Positions 44,117-51,555 of a DNA stretch of 64,000 bases are shown here, one piece after another. The DNA comes from JAUWKC01 sp035527845 (GTDB lineage Bacteria > Planctomycetota > Phycisphaerae > Sedimentisphaerales > Anaerobacaceae): contig DATKZT010000082.1 of NCBI GenBank assembly GCA_035527845.1, positions 47,223 through 111,222 on the forward strand, written 5' to 3'. The notes below the pieces were generated by a model. It was not told the DNA's origin. It worked only from the letters and a program-made list of their open reading frames with translations, and did no database searches. The translations under genes were made by a program, and so were the position numbers. The first letter of the stretch is position 1, and each line of letters begins with the position of its first letter.

Positions 44117-45286
44117 TCAAGTGGCAATGCCACAGACTTTGTTTAGTTCTTCCTGCGTGGTTGTGCCCTCATTGACGAGGCGCTGCCCATCGGTCAGCAT
44201 ATTCGTATGTCCCCTGCTCATAAGCAGTGCCTCCAGCTCTTCGAGGTCGGCCTTTGCCAGAATTGCCTTTCGCAGCGGCCCATCCAGTTGAACCATTTCC
44301 GCAATGAGGACCCGGCCTTTGAAGCCCGTGTTAAAGCAATCCTCACATCCCACTGCTTCGAACTCACTGCCTTGCGTTTTCTTCTTGCATTTGCCGCAGA
44401 GTTTCCTTACCAGCCGCTGGTTGAGTACCGCCGAAACGCTCGATGTCACCTGATAAGGTTCGATGCCCATCTCCAGCAGGCGCAGAAGCGCCCCGGCGGG
44501 GCTGCCGCTGTGCATAGTGCTCATCAGCAGATGTCCGGTCAGGCCCGCCTCGATGACAATGTTGGCGGTCTCGGCGTCCCGAATCTCGCCTATCATCAAT
44601 ACCTGCGGGTCCTGCCTCAGCAACGAGCGCAGGGCCGTGGGAAATGTCATCTCGCCGTGCGGCTTGATCTCCACCTGCGTAGCGCCTTCGATTCGAATTT
44701 CCACGGGATCTTCGAGAGTGACAATACTTTTGCCGCTGAAGCGTTCGAGTATGTGCCGCAACAGAGCCGCCAGCGTCGTGCTCTTTCCGCTGCCCGCCGG
44801 GCCTGTAAGCAGCAGTACGCCCTGGTTCTGGGCCGCGATTCTTTGCAGCGATGTATATATGTGTTTCGAGAACCCCAGTCGCTCCAGCTCCGTCAGATCC
44901 TGGTGGCGGTAGAACAGCCGGACCACCGCCCGCTGGCCGTGTATCGTGGGAAAGACAGCCAGTCGTTGGTCCGTAAGCCGGTCGCGGCCCCCGGCAATAT
45001 TAATCCTGCCTTCCTGCGGTATGTCGTTGCGATAGGTCAAGAGGCCGCCAAGCACCTTGAGCCGGGCAATCACATTGTCGCAAATCGCTTTGGGCAGCTT
45101 TTCGACCACCTCGAGCACCCCATCGAGGCGAAACTTGACCACCAGTTCGGCGCCTGTCGGCTCGAAATGTACGTCGCTGGCGCCCGATTCCACTGCCTTT
45201 GAGAGCAAGTCATCTACGATAGACACGACATCGCCTGCCTGCGGCTTAATGTCATAACCATTGTTCTTAGAAGAAGTTATGTTCAT
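44117..45286 (-). CDS. gspE: Type II secretion/pilus ATPase GspE
   Basis: This 389-residue hexameric ATPase powers pseudopilus assembly. Its motifs are SGASDVHFEPTGAELVVKFR (N2), the Walker A LTGPAGSGKSTTLAALLRH, the Asp box TLEDPVEIRIEGATQVEI, the Walker B LMIGEIRDAETANIVIEAG, and HSGSPAGALLRLLEMG. A zinc-type cluster CGKCKKKTQGSEFEAVGCEDC sits in the C-terminal third, as in GspE. It lacks the N1 domain that binds GspL, so it is a short form closer to PilB/PilT length. The ATG at 45286 is used. It is the first gene of the secretion operon. Confidence 0.88.
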   Translation of the reverse strand: MNITSSKNNGYDIKPQAGDVVSIVDDLLSKAVESGASDVHFEPTGAELVVKFRLDGVLEVVEKLPKAICDNVIARLKVLGGLLTYRNDIPQEGRINIAGGRDRLTDQRLAVFPTIHGQRAVVRLFYRHQDLTELERLGFSKHIYTSLQRIAAQNQGVLLLTGPAGSGKSTTLAALLRHILERFSGKSIVTLEDPVEIRIEGATQVEIKPHGEMTFPTALRSLLRQDPQVLMIGEIRDAETANIVIEAGLTGHLLMSTMHSGSPAGALLRLLEMGIEPYQVTSSVSAVLNQRLVRKLCGKCKKKTQGSEFEAVGCEDCFNTGFKGRVLIAEMVQLDGPLRKAILAKADLEELEALLMSRGHTNMLTDGQRLVNEGTTTQEELNKVCGIAT

Positions 45287-45476
45287 ATTTGTCACGCCTG
45301 CCGGCCTATAATACTGTTCAGGAGACGATTGTAATTCGTAGCTAAGACGCGCAAGCCCCACCGAACGTTAACCGGAAAATCAAACTTTTTTCAACATTTT
45401 TGTGCGGATTTCGGTTAACATATTACTGAGAACTGCGTCTTAGAAGCAGAAGCACGAAAAACCAAGACAGGTGGTT

Positions 45477-46079
45477 ATGTTCGATAAGACGGTCAGTTGT
45501 GGCCTGACGTGGGACTTTCCCATCGCTCAGTCTGTTGATGCAAGCCAGCGGTGGATATTGTCTGCCATGCAGCGGCACGGGCCGGAGTTGGTGACTATGC
45601 TGTGGCGAATACTCGGCAACGAACAGGATGTCTGCGATGCCTACCAGGATACGTTCCTGCAGCTTGCCCATCACGAAGCCAGACAAAAGCCAAAACACAT
45701 AAAGGCCTATATCTTCCGCACGGCGAGCAACACGGCAATCTCAATGCTGAGACGCAGAATGGCCGAGAGAAGACTTTCGCAAGCGGTGGCCGAGAGCAAA
45801 TTCGCCACAAACCCGTTTGAAAGCATATCCGCAGATCATCGGGCAGGCTCGCCTACCGATGATCTCGATGCCAAACAACTTCAGGAAACACTGAGATATT
45901 ACATAACGCAGCTTCCGGAAAATCTAAGGAATGTTATTACTCTGCGCGATCTCGCCGAGCTTACGTATGATCAGGTTGCCGATATATTAGGCCTGTCGGC
46001 AGGGACCGCCAGAGTTTACAGGTGCAAAGCCATTCAACTGCTCGCCGCATGGATGAGCAAAGAAAAGAAAGAAATATGA
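45477..46079 (+). CDS. ECF-type RNA polymerase sigma factor
   Basis: This 200-residue sigma factor has region 2 (VCDAYQDTFLQLAHH, AYIFRTASNTAISMLRRR) and region 4 (YYITQLPENLRNVITLRDLA, ADILGLSAGTARVYRCKAIQ, a helix-turn-helix). It is divergent from the GspE operon. Its stop overlaps the start of the next gene (ATGA), as is usual for sigma/anti-sigma pairs. The ATG at 45477 is used because GACAGGTGG lies just upstream. Confidence 0.88.
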   Translation: MFDKTVSCGLTWDFPIAQSVDASQRWILSAMQRHGPELVTMLWRILGNEQDVCDAYQDTFLQLAHHEARQKPKHIKAYIFRTASNTAISMLRRRMAERRLSQAVAESKFATNPFESISADHRAGSPTDDLDAKQLQETLRYYITQLPENLRNVITLRDLAELTYDQVADILGLSAGTARVYRCKAIQLLAAWMSKEKKEI

Positions 46080-46570
46080 CAAGCAAAAGCGAATACAACA
46101 GGTGCAGGAAAATCAAGAGCTGGCTGTTCGAGTGTTTGACCAATCATATCGGCCCGGACGCCGGGTGGGTGCAGAGGCATATAGCAGGTTGTCCGAGATG
46201 CCGGCGGCGGTTGGCGGCGGTGAGCAGGGTTCACTTGGCCTTATCGATGATAAAGGCCCAGCCTCACAGTCTGGATTTATTGATGCGGGCGAACACAAAG
46301 GCGGTGGGTGTTCTGCAGCACGGCCTGCGCGAGCAGCCGAAGGCTCAGAAGCTTCAGACAGCCCGGCCCGAGCCGAAGCTGTCGCAAAAGTGCGGCAAGT
46401 ACGCGCACTCGGCGGCAAATACCGCCGCCTGCATTACCATCCTGTTTCTCGCCAAGGTTGGCATCTTAGGCTCGATGAGCAAGTTCCAGTCGCAAGGACA
46501 GGAGGCCGTCAAGCAGTACTATGTCAGCCAGGTGGGCCAGGACATGACCGACCAAATCTTCTCCGCCTGA
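46076..46570 (+). CDS. Anti-sigma factor with zinc-finger domain
   Basis: This 164-residue protein has an N-terminal zf-HC2-type zinc site: HIGPDAGWVQRHIAGCPRC, matching the H-x3-C-x2-C signature of zinc anti-sigma factors. A transmembrane helix (ACITILFLAKVGILGSMSKF) follows near residue 125, and a short outer tail ends KQYYVSQVGQDMTDQIFSA. It starts by a four-base overlap with the sigma gene. The last 68 residues are duplicated almost exactly at 50724-50960. Confidence 0.82.
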   Translation: MTSKSEYNRCRKIKSWLFECLTNHIGPDAGWVQRHIAGCPRCRRRLAAVSRVHLALSMIKAQPHSLDLLMRANTKAVGVLQHGLREQPKAQKLQTARPEPKLSQKCGKYAHSAANTAACITILFLAKVGILGSMSKFQSQGQEAVKQYYVSQVGQDMTDQIFSA

Positions 46571-46751
46571 AAAAGTCCTGCGTCTCTTTCAACTCCACGG
46601 CAGCAATTCCAATCATAGCGGCGATGCGCTCGGCGCACCTGTGATTCTCTTAACTACTTGTCGGCAAAGAGGTTACACATCCGCCCGCGATTGAGATTCT
46701 CCGGGCCGCACATTCTATAAAAAAAAAATCGAAAATTCCTGATTTCCCTGC

Positions 46752-46780
46752 TTGACAAGAATAGTGGTTTGCTTCACAAT
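46752..46780 (+). promoter_or_regulatory. Sigma70-type promoter for the Cys-rich peptide cluster
   Basis: TTGACA, a 17-bp spacer and CACAAT, just after a GCATTC/AAAAAAAAATCGAAAATTCC AT block like that before the PEP-CTERM genes. It is the best promoter upstream of the cluster and places transcription start near 46787. Confidence 0.6.
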
Positions 46781-46786
46781 CATCTC

Positions 46787-47156
46787 TAGATTGACGACAG
46801 GAAGGCTTCGGGCCGTGCCGTACCCCATGGTTGTGTCTTCTTGGAAGCCGGCGGGAGTTCTTCTTATAGTCGGAAGGTTTGAGCGCGGCTTTCAGCCGGG
46901 CTGACGCTTACAACGAGCCAAGGCAGCCGGGACCACGCCCACTGATAAGACGCGGAAGTATGTAGCTGGATTGAGGATGAAATAGAGGACGTAGAGCGTG
47001 TGCGCTTACCGCACACGGAAAGTATCGGCAAGAGGTTCTGAGCAGGAATTGAGGTGATGCCTATGATTTGAGTGTTCTACGATTGGTAAAAGGGATCCAG
47101 AATATGGGTCTAAAGTCTTCGTTATTGTTTTTCACCTTTTTGAAGGGACGTGTATC
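46787..47156 (+). ncRNA. Long, possibly structured 5' leader
   Basis: About 370 nt separate the promoter from the Cys-rich peptide start, with no coding frame. It contains a strong hairpin at 46997-47017 (CGTGTGCG with a CTTAC loop and CGCACACG) and GC-rich paired patches such as GCCGGGCTGACGC. Such a long leader before a small secreted peptide suggests RNA-level regulation. No known riboswitch class was recognised. Confidence 0.4.
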
Positions 47157-47480
47157 ATGATAGGCGTGAACATATACCGGGCGGGTTCTTTTTCTGTTCT
47201 CTTGGCTGTTGTGCTGCTCTGTGGGAGAGCCCAATTCCTTCCATCAGACCTTGAGATCTCCGCTGCGCAAGTAGTTGGAGGTGTTGGGACATGCACGTGT
47301 TGCAGCTTTTACCTTTGCTCCGGACTAGGCACTGCTTGTGGTACAAATAGTTACGCCATTAGCAACACCGGGAGGCGGGCAAGCTGCAACTGTAATATCA
47401 GTACAACAAATCCTTGCGGAAGTGGCGGAGCCTGTGATGGCAGGAGGACCGGGACAGGCAATGATTGTACTACTTGCTAG
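47157..47480 (+). CDS. Secreted Cys-rich double-glycine peptide
   Basis: This is a 107-residue precursor of unknown family. A short hydrophobic stretch (SFSVLLAVVLLCG, residues 11-23) is followed by LPSDLEISAAQVVGG and then a Cys-dense part starting VGTCTCCSFYLCSGLGTACG. Twelve Cys are present in total (22, 46, 48, 49, 54, 61, 77, 79, 87, 93, 104, 107), eleven of them after Gly42. The Gly41-Gly42 pair behind a hydrophobic, acidic leader is like the cleavage sites of C39 peptidases, and a C39 peptidase is encoded in the same cluster. GAAGGGA precedes the ATG. I infer a secreted, disulfide-rich peptide. Its activity is unknown. Confidence 0.7.
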   Translation: MIGVNIYRAGSFSVLLAVVLLCGRAQFLPSDLEISAAQVVGGVGTCTCCSFYLCSGLGTACGTNSYAISNTGRRASCNCNISTTNPCGSGGACDGRRTGTGNDCTTC

Positions 47481-47507
47481 TACTGACTCCTAAATAATCG
47501 GTTATAA

Positions 47508-47532
47508 GGATCGGCGATAGGTCCGCCGATCC
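47508..47532 (+). terminator. Hairpin after the Cys-rich peptide gene
   Basis: GGATCGGCG and CGCCGATCC form a perfect nine-pair stem with a seven-base loop, 28 nt after the stop. No T-run follows. It may be an attenuator or an mRNA end point that lets the peptide be made in excess over downstream genes. Confidence 0.6.
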
Positions 47533-47747
47533 CTAGTTGGTGAAGTGAAGGTGCGTCTGGTATTAAACGCATTGTCCGTATAGTGTCGCTTTCTCCTCAT
47601 CAACGATGCAGCGAACGCAGGAAATAGGCCACAAAGGCCTGTTCTTGAGCCTTTGCGAATGCGACAACAGAATGGGCGTAATCGGCCATTAAACCTGGAT
47701 ATGCGGCGCGCAAAAGACCGTAAGGTCCCTCTTAAGGAGACCGTAAT

Positions 47748-49037
47748 ATGGCTTGCTCACCAGAAAAAGGACATAGTGTACTCTGCGCATTAGTGTGTTC
47801 AATATCTTTGCCGCTCCTGTGCTTAAGAGGTGCCACATACGAAAACAATAAGCCTTGGACGGCTGAGGCGTTACTTCGCACAACGGAAGAGAATTTTAGT
47901 GGTCGCTTGCCTCTGGCTTATGACAGCGAAGTCGTTATTACCTACGCTCACCGAAATGGTGAGGAGCACACGGTCACAAAACAGCGCTATCTTGCTAAGT
48001 TCCGGCAGGACAATCAAAAGGCGGATGTTTTGAACGTGCGATTTGACACAATTGACGGAGAGGAGGTTCCTGCAATAGAATCCCGTGCATTCTGGGATGG
48101 TTCTCTATTCTTTAACAGGAATAAGCTGCAAGAAAACGGGGCAACAAACGTTGCTTATTTCTCGCGTGATGAATCCCTGAGAGGGGTTTTGATGAGCTAC
48201 GATTCTGGATGCTCTTTCCTTGACGGCTTGTTTCCCGGTGGTACACAGCATGTCACCTCAACCATGCGCAAGTGTTCACATCTGGTCCTGCAAGAGCACT
48301 TGGAAGAAGTAGATGGTGTACCCTGTTATGTCGTGCAGGCTACAGGAAAATATGGCCAGTACAAAATATGGATCGACCCCACACGCGGTTACAACATTCG
48401 TAAAGCTGCCATGCGAAAAGAAGTCGGTGACCTCTTCGATGATGAAAAGCCTTTGTCTGCTGATCAAACGCAATTCTTGGAGTTCACCGTGCATAATATC
48501 GAGGTTGAGAATGTGGGTGGAGTGTGGTTTCCCGTCGGCGGCAGAGCCGAGAAACACGAGGTATATAAGGGCAAGGAATATCGGTATCAATATTCAGCTC
48601 ATCGATCAAACATTGTTTGGAACCCTGACTTTGAGGCCCTGGGTGCATTCAGAATCGACCTGCCGGAAGGGGCTTACATCAGAAACGACCAAGAGCCAGG
48701 GGTTCGATATGAATGGCGAGCTGGCAGGATAAGGCCTTACTTTGACCACGTAGTAATGGACTACATCGATGAGCAGGCCCGACTTCTCTTGCAGACCAGA
48801 GAAAAGGTGAGCAACAAGGTAGGCGGCAGAACTTCCGAAAAACACACCGACAGCGCAACGAAGGCACGTGCACATCCAGCAATCTCGGACAAACACGAAG
48901 ATGCGGGGGACCGAAGCCTCGAAACAATGCCACGATCTCGGGCTTTTCTCACTTCCTCGCGAATTGTGGCCATAATAGCAATAGCACTTGCAATGGCTTG
49001 CTGCCTTTTCTTTTCTTGGCGAAGACGGCAGATCTAA
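47748..49037 (+). CDS. LolA-like protein with C-terminal membrane anchor
   Basis: This 429-residue protein has a signal peptide (CALVCSISLPLLCLRG) and a LolA-like body built of long strands: LAYDSEVVITYAHRNGEEHT, ESRAFWDGSLFFNRN, QEHLEEVDGVPCYVVQATG, KIWIDPTRGYNIRKAAMRK and FTVHNIEVENVGGVWFPVGG. A 70-residue charged linker leads to a C-terminal helix IVAIIAIALAMACCLFFSW and RRRQI, so the protein is anchored at its C-terminus. AAGGAG precedes the ATG. It resembles carriers for hydrophobic molecules. In this cluster I infer that it may hold or present the Cys-rich peptide. Confidence 0.7.
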   Translation: MACSPEKGHSVLCALVCSISLPLLCLRGATYENNKPWTAEALLRTTEENFSGRLPLAYDSEVVITYAHRNGEEHTVTKQRYLAKFRQDNQKADVLNVRFDTIDGEEVPAIESRAFWDGSLFFNRNKLQENGATNVAYFSRDESLRGVLMSYDSGCSFLDGLFPGGTQHVTSTMRKCSHLVLQEHLEEVDGVPCYVVQATGKYGQYKIWIDPTRGYNIRKAAMRKEVGDLFDDEKPLSADQTQFLEFTVHNIEVENVGGVWFPVGGRAEKHEVYKGKEYRYQYSAHRSNIVWNPDFEALGAFRIDLPEGAYIRNDQEPGVRYEWRAGRIRPYFDHVVMDYIDEQARLLLQTREKVSNKVGGRTSEKHTDSATKARAHPAISDKHEDAGDRSLETMPRSRAFLTSSRIVAIIAIALAMACCLFFSWRRRQI

Positions 49038-49081
49038 CCGCAGCTGCAAAACAGCACGTTTCCTTTAAGGCGACCGTAAGA

Positions 49082-50215
49082 ATGAACCATCACAGCCTCC
49101 CCCCTAAGACTTTGACCTTCTTCGTGCTTGTATCTGTACTTGCTTTGACCGGTTCGCTTACAACATCGGGTGGTCAAGAGCGCGTCGAAAATGCCCCAAA
49201 CAGACCTCCAAGTTTCAGGCCCTACGCCCCATATTGCGGGCTACGATGTGTTTACGCGGCGCTCAAGATAGCGTGCACAGACACAGCCTTTGCTGACCTG
49301 CTCAAACCTGAGTATATCGGTCACGAACACGGCAGTTCGCTGGCCGAGCTCCGCAAGGCCGTCCAGGACCATGGTTTATACGCAAAACCAGTACAGAGAC
49401 TAAGCATTAGGGAGCTTCGGCAATCACCCCACGCGATAATCCTCCATGTGAAATCTGACCCCGGCCGCAAACGGTACGACCACTACGTCCTCTTCCTCGG
49501 AACAGAAAACGAGCAGGCCAAATTATTCGATCCGCCCAGACCGATAAGCCTAATTGCGTTTCATGAACTCGCCTCGTGCTGGGATGGAACCGGGTTGATT
49601 ATATCTACCGAGCCGATTCAACTCGGCACTATCTTCGCTCCCGCAAGAAAACGATTTGCAATGTACGCAGCGGCGGCTCTCGCCATTATTCTAATCGTGC
49701 GTTGGGGGAGGCGATGGTTTCCGCAAATGCTGCTAAACTCCCGGCGTAAATTACTCGCGCTCTCCGCAGCACAAGGTGCCCTACTCGGCATCGTGGCCCT
49801 ACTTGCAGCGTTCGTCTATCATTTCGCCAACGAGGAAGGCTTCCTTGCTCACGCAAACGCCACGTCCTCCATTCAGCAGGCGCACCTCGGAAATTTCATT
49901 CCGAAGGCAGACGAGCGAGACGTTGGTGAGTTGCTTAATAAGGGCGGCGCTATATTTGTCGATGCTCGGTACGCCCGCGATTTCCAAGCGGGCCATTTGG
50001 AAGGCGCCATCAACGTTCCGGCTGATGCCAATGAGCAGCAGCGCCAAAAGGCAATGACCCATATTGCCAAAGACGCTCGCATTGTCGTTTACTGTGAAAG
50101 CGCCGGCTGCCGGTTTGCCGAGAAGGTTGCCGTCAGACTTATTGAAGACGGCTTCTCGAATGTCTCCATATTGACGGGCGGCTGGCAGCAATGGCAGCCA
50201 AAGAACATTGAGTAA
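49082..50215 (+). CDS. C39-type peptidase fused to rhodanese domain
   Basis: This 377-residue membrane protein has a signal helix (TFFVLVSVLALTGSLTTS). The first domain is a C39 (double-glycine) peptidase: YCGLRCVYAALKIA with catalytic Cys52, DHYVLFLG with His134 and LFDPPRPI with Asp150. Two transmembrane helices (FAMYAAAALAIILIVRWG, and around ALLGIVALLAAFVYHF) follow. The C-terminal domain is a rhodanese: DARYARDFQAGHLEGAINVP and VVYCESAGCRFAEKVA with active-site Cys338. No ABC transporter is attached. The start ATG at 49082 follows AAGGCGACCGTAAG. The active sites look intact. Confidence 0.82.
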   Translation: MNHHSLPPKTLTFFVLVSVLALTGSLTTSGGQERVENAPNRPPSFRPYAPYCGLRCVYAALKIACTDTAFADLLKPEYIGHEHGSSLAELRKAVQDHGLYAKPVQRLSIRELRQSPHAIILHVKSDPGRKRYDHYVLFLGTENEQAKLFDPPRPISLIAFHELASCWDGTGLIISTEPIQLGTIFAPARKRFAMYAAAALAIILIVRWGRRWFPQMLLNSRRKLLALSAAQGALLGIVALLAAFVYHFANEEGFLAHANATSSIQQAHLGNFIPKADERDVGELLNKGGAIFVDARYARDFQAGHLEGAINVPADANEQQRQKAMTHIAKDARIVVYCESAGCRFAEKVAVRLIEDGFSNVSILTGGWQQWQPKNIE

Positions 50216-50229
50216 GGCAAGCGGCAGTT

Positions 50230-50727
50230 ATGAAGTTCAATAAACTAATGGCAACAAAGCTACTTAATGGTTTTTCGGTCGTTGTAAGATTGGCCCTCGG
50301 CTGTCTTTTTCTATGGAGCAGTCTGCCGAAAATACGCCAGCCTTATGATTTTCTCTCCGCCGTGTATGAATATGAATTGGTGGGCCCCAAGCTGGGTATG
50401 CTGGTCGCGATGACGCTTCCGTGGCTGGAGTTACTGGTGGGTATATGTCTGGTCGGCGGTATCTTTGTCAGCGGCGCCCTGCTGGCCAGCGCGGCAATGG
50501 CGGCAATGTTCACCTTCGTCATTGCCTCCGCACTGTACCGAGGCCTTGACATTAGCTGCGGCTGCTTCGGCGCCTCCAGCGCCGATACTGTCAACTACTC
50601 CACCCTGATTCGCGCGTGTTTGATAATGCTCTTCAGCGTTGCGGCCTATATTGTCGCAGTTCTTGTCGTTCCTTCCGTTAGCACGAGAGAACCAGATAAA
50701 ATCTCCGCAGAAATACAGCCCGTTTGA
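50230..50727 (+). CDS. MauE/DoxX-like redox-associated membrane protein
   Basis: This 165-residue protein has four transmembrane helices: VVVRLALGCLFLWSSLPKI, MLVAMTLPWLELLVGICLVG, LLASAAMAAMFTFVIASALY and IRACLIMLFSVAAYIVAVLV. A CGC motif in DISCGCFGASSADTVNYS lies between helices three and four. That layout is the MauE-like family, whose best known member helps form the six disulfides of methylamine dehydrogenase. It is 14 nt after the C39-rhodanese gene. In this context I infer disulfide formation in the Cys-rich peptide. Confidence 0.8.
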   Translation: MKFNKLMATKLLNGFSVVVRLALGCLFLWSSLPKIRQPYDFLSAVYEYELVGPKLGMLVAMTLPWLELLVGICLVGGIFVSGALLASAAMAAMFTFVIASALYRGLDISCGCFGASSADTVNYSTLIRACLIMLFSVAAYIVAVLVVPSVSTREPDKISAEIQPV

Positions 50728-50960
50728 AAGGGCAAACCGCAGCTTACGGATTTCGGCCCGAGCCGAAGCTGTCGCAAAAGTGCGGCAAGTACGCGCACTC
50801 GGCGGCAAATGCGGCCGCCTGCATTACCATCCTGTTTCTCGCAAAGGTGGGTATCTTAGGCTCGATGAGCAAGTTTCAGTCGGAGGGACAAGGGGCCATG
50901 AAGCAGTACTATGCCCATCAGGTCGGTCAGGACATGACCGATGAGATTTTCTCTGCCTAA
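50724..50960 (+). CDS. Duplicated anti-sigma C-terminus, possible separate membrane peptide
   Basis: This 78-residue frame starts at a TTG that overlaps the MauE-like stop (TTGA), so it could be translationally coupled. Residues 11-78 repeat the C-terminus of the anti-sigma factor: PEPKLSQKCGKYAHSAANAA, the membrane helix and KQYYAHQVGQDMTDEIFSA. DNA is almost identical in the first 90 bp and diverges more at the end, with mostly conservative protein changes. It lacks the zinc anti-sigma part. The two copies frame the Cys-rich peptide cluster. Confidence 0.6.
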   Translation: MKGQTAAYGFRPEPKLSQKCGKYAHSAANAAACITILFLAKVGILGSMSKFQSEGQGAMKQYYAHQVGQDMTDEIFSA

Positions 50961-51377
50961 AAGCCTGTCTGTGTCCGTGGGAAACAGGCCGCAATTCAAG
51001 TCTTGAAAACAGGCTGTTCCGAATAATGGGCAGGTGGATTCGGGGTTCCAAACGCCCGAGAAAAACCGTTCGGGGCCCCAGAGGCACAAATTTCCCCCCG
51101 CCTGCCCAAATTTGCGCCTCTGCCCAAACGATTTTTCTCTCGAAATAGCTCCAAGACCCCGGCCTGACCGTTTCACCTACGCATTGACCGGATGAACGCA
51201 AAATCGTTTATGGGTTCTTGTATCAATCTGACGAATCCCCGTTACCTCGCCTCGCGCAGGCGCCTTTAATATGTGGAGTGGGAGGTTGAAATAAGGTTAT
51301 TTGGGTGTGTAAACCGGCCGTGATCCGTCTGCACAAAAAAAAGGCGTCAGGTGATTGTAAGGAAAAGGAGGCGTAAG
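50961..51377. other. Spacer without recognised gene
   Basis: No coding frame with a start and ribosome site was found on either strand. The sequence includes the complementary pair GAAACAGGC / AAACAGGCTGTT around 50983-51015 but no T-run. A promoter for the small gene at 51378 may lie in the AT patch around 51285-51300. Confidence 0.5.
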
Positions 51378-51542
51378 ATGAGACTGTGGTTCAACAAGAA
51401 AGCCAGGAGCAGGTCGAAGCCCCCGATATGCAAGGAGCTGGATGCTCATAATTGGCAGACCAAAATGGAAGTGCAGCGCCTCATCGCAGGCAAACCCGAG
51501 CTGTCGCTGCAAGGCCGGCAGCAATATACGTGGGCAAGATAG
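51378..51542 (+). CDS. Small basic protein
   Basis: This 54-residue protein has a good ribosome site (AAGGAGGCG) before the ATG at 51378. It is strongly basic (MRLWFNKKARSRSKPP) with one Cys and no membrane segment, and the end is QRLIAGKPELSLQGRQQY. The size and charge suggest a nucleic-acid- or ribosome-linked protein. No family is recognised. Confidence 0.55.
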   Translation: MRLWFNKKARSRSKPPICKELDAHNWQTKMEVQRLIAGKPELSLQGRQQYTWAR

Positions 51543-51555
51543 AGTTCACAGCCGC

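Noticed and set aside
48998..49081. Upstream start of the C39-rhodanese gene overlapping the LolA-like gene
   Set aside because: The ATG at 49082 gives a proper signal helix. The longer frame reads the end of the previous gene in another frame.
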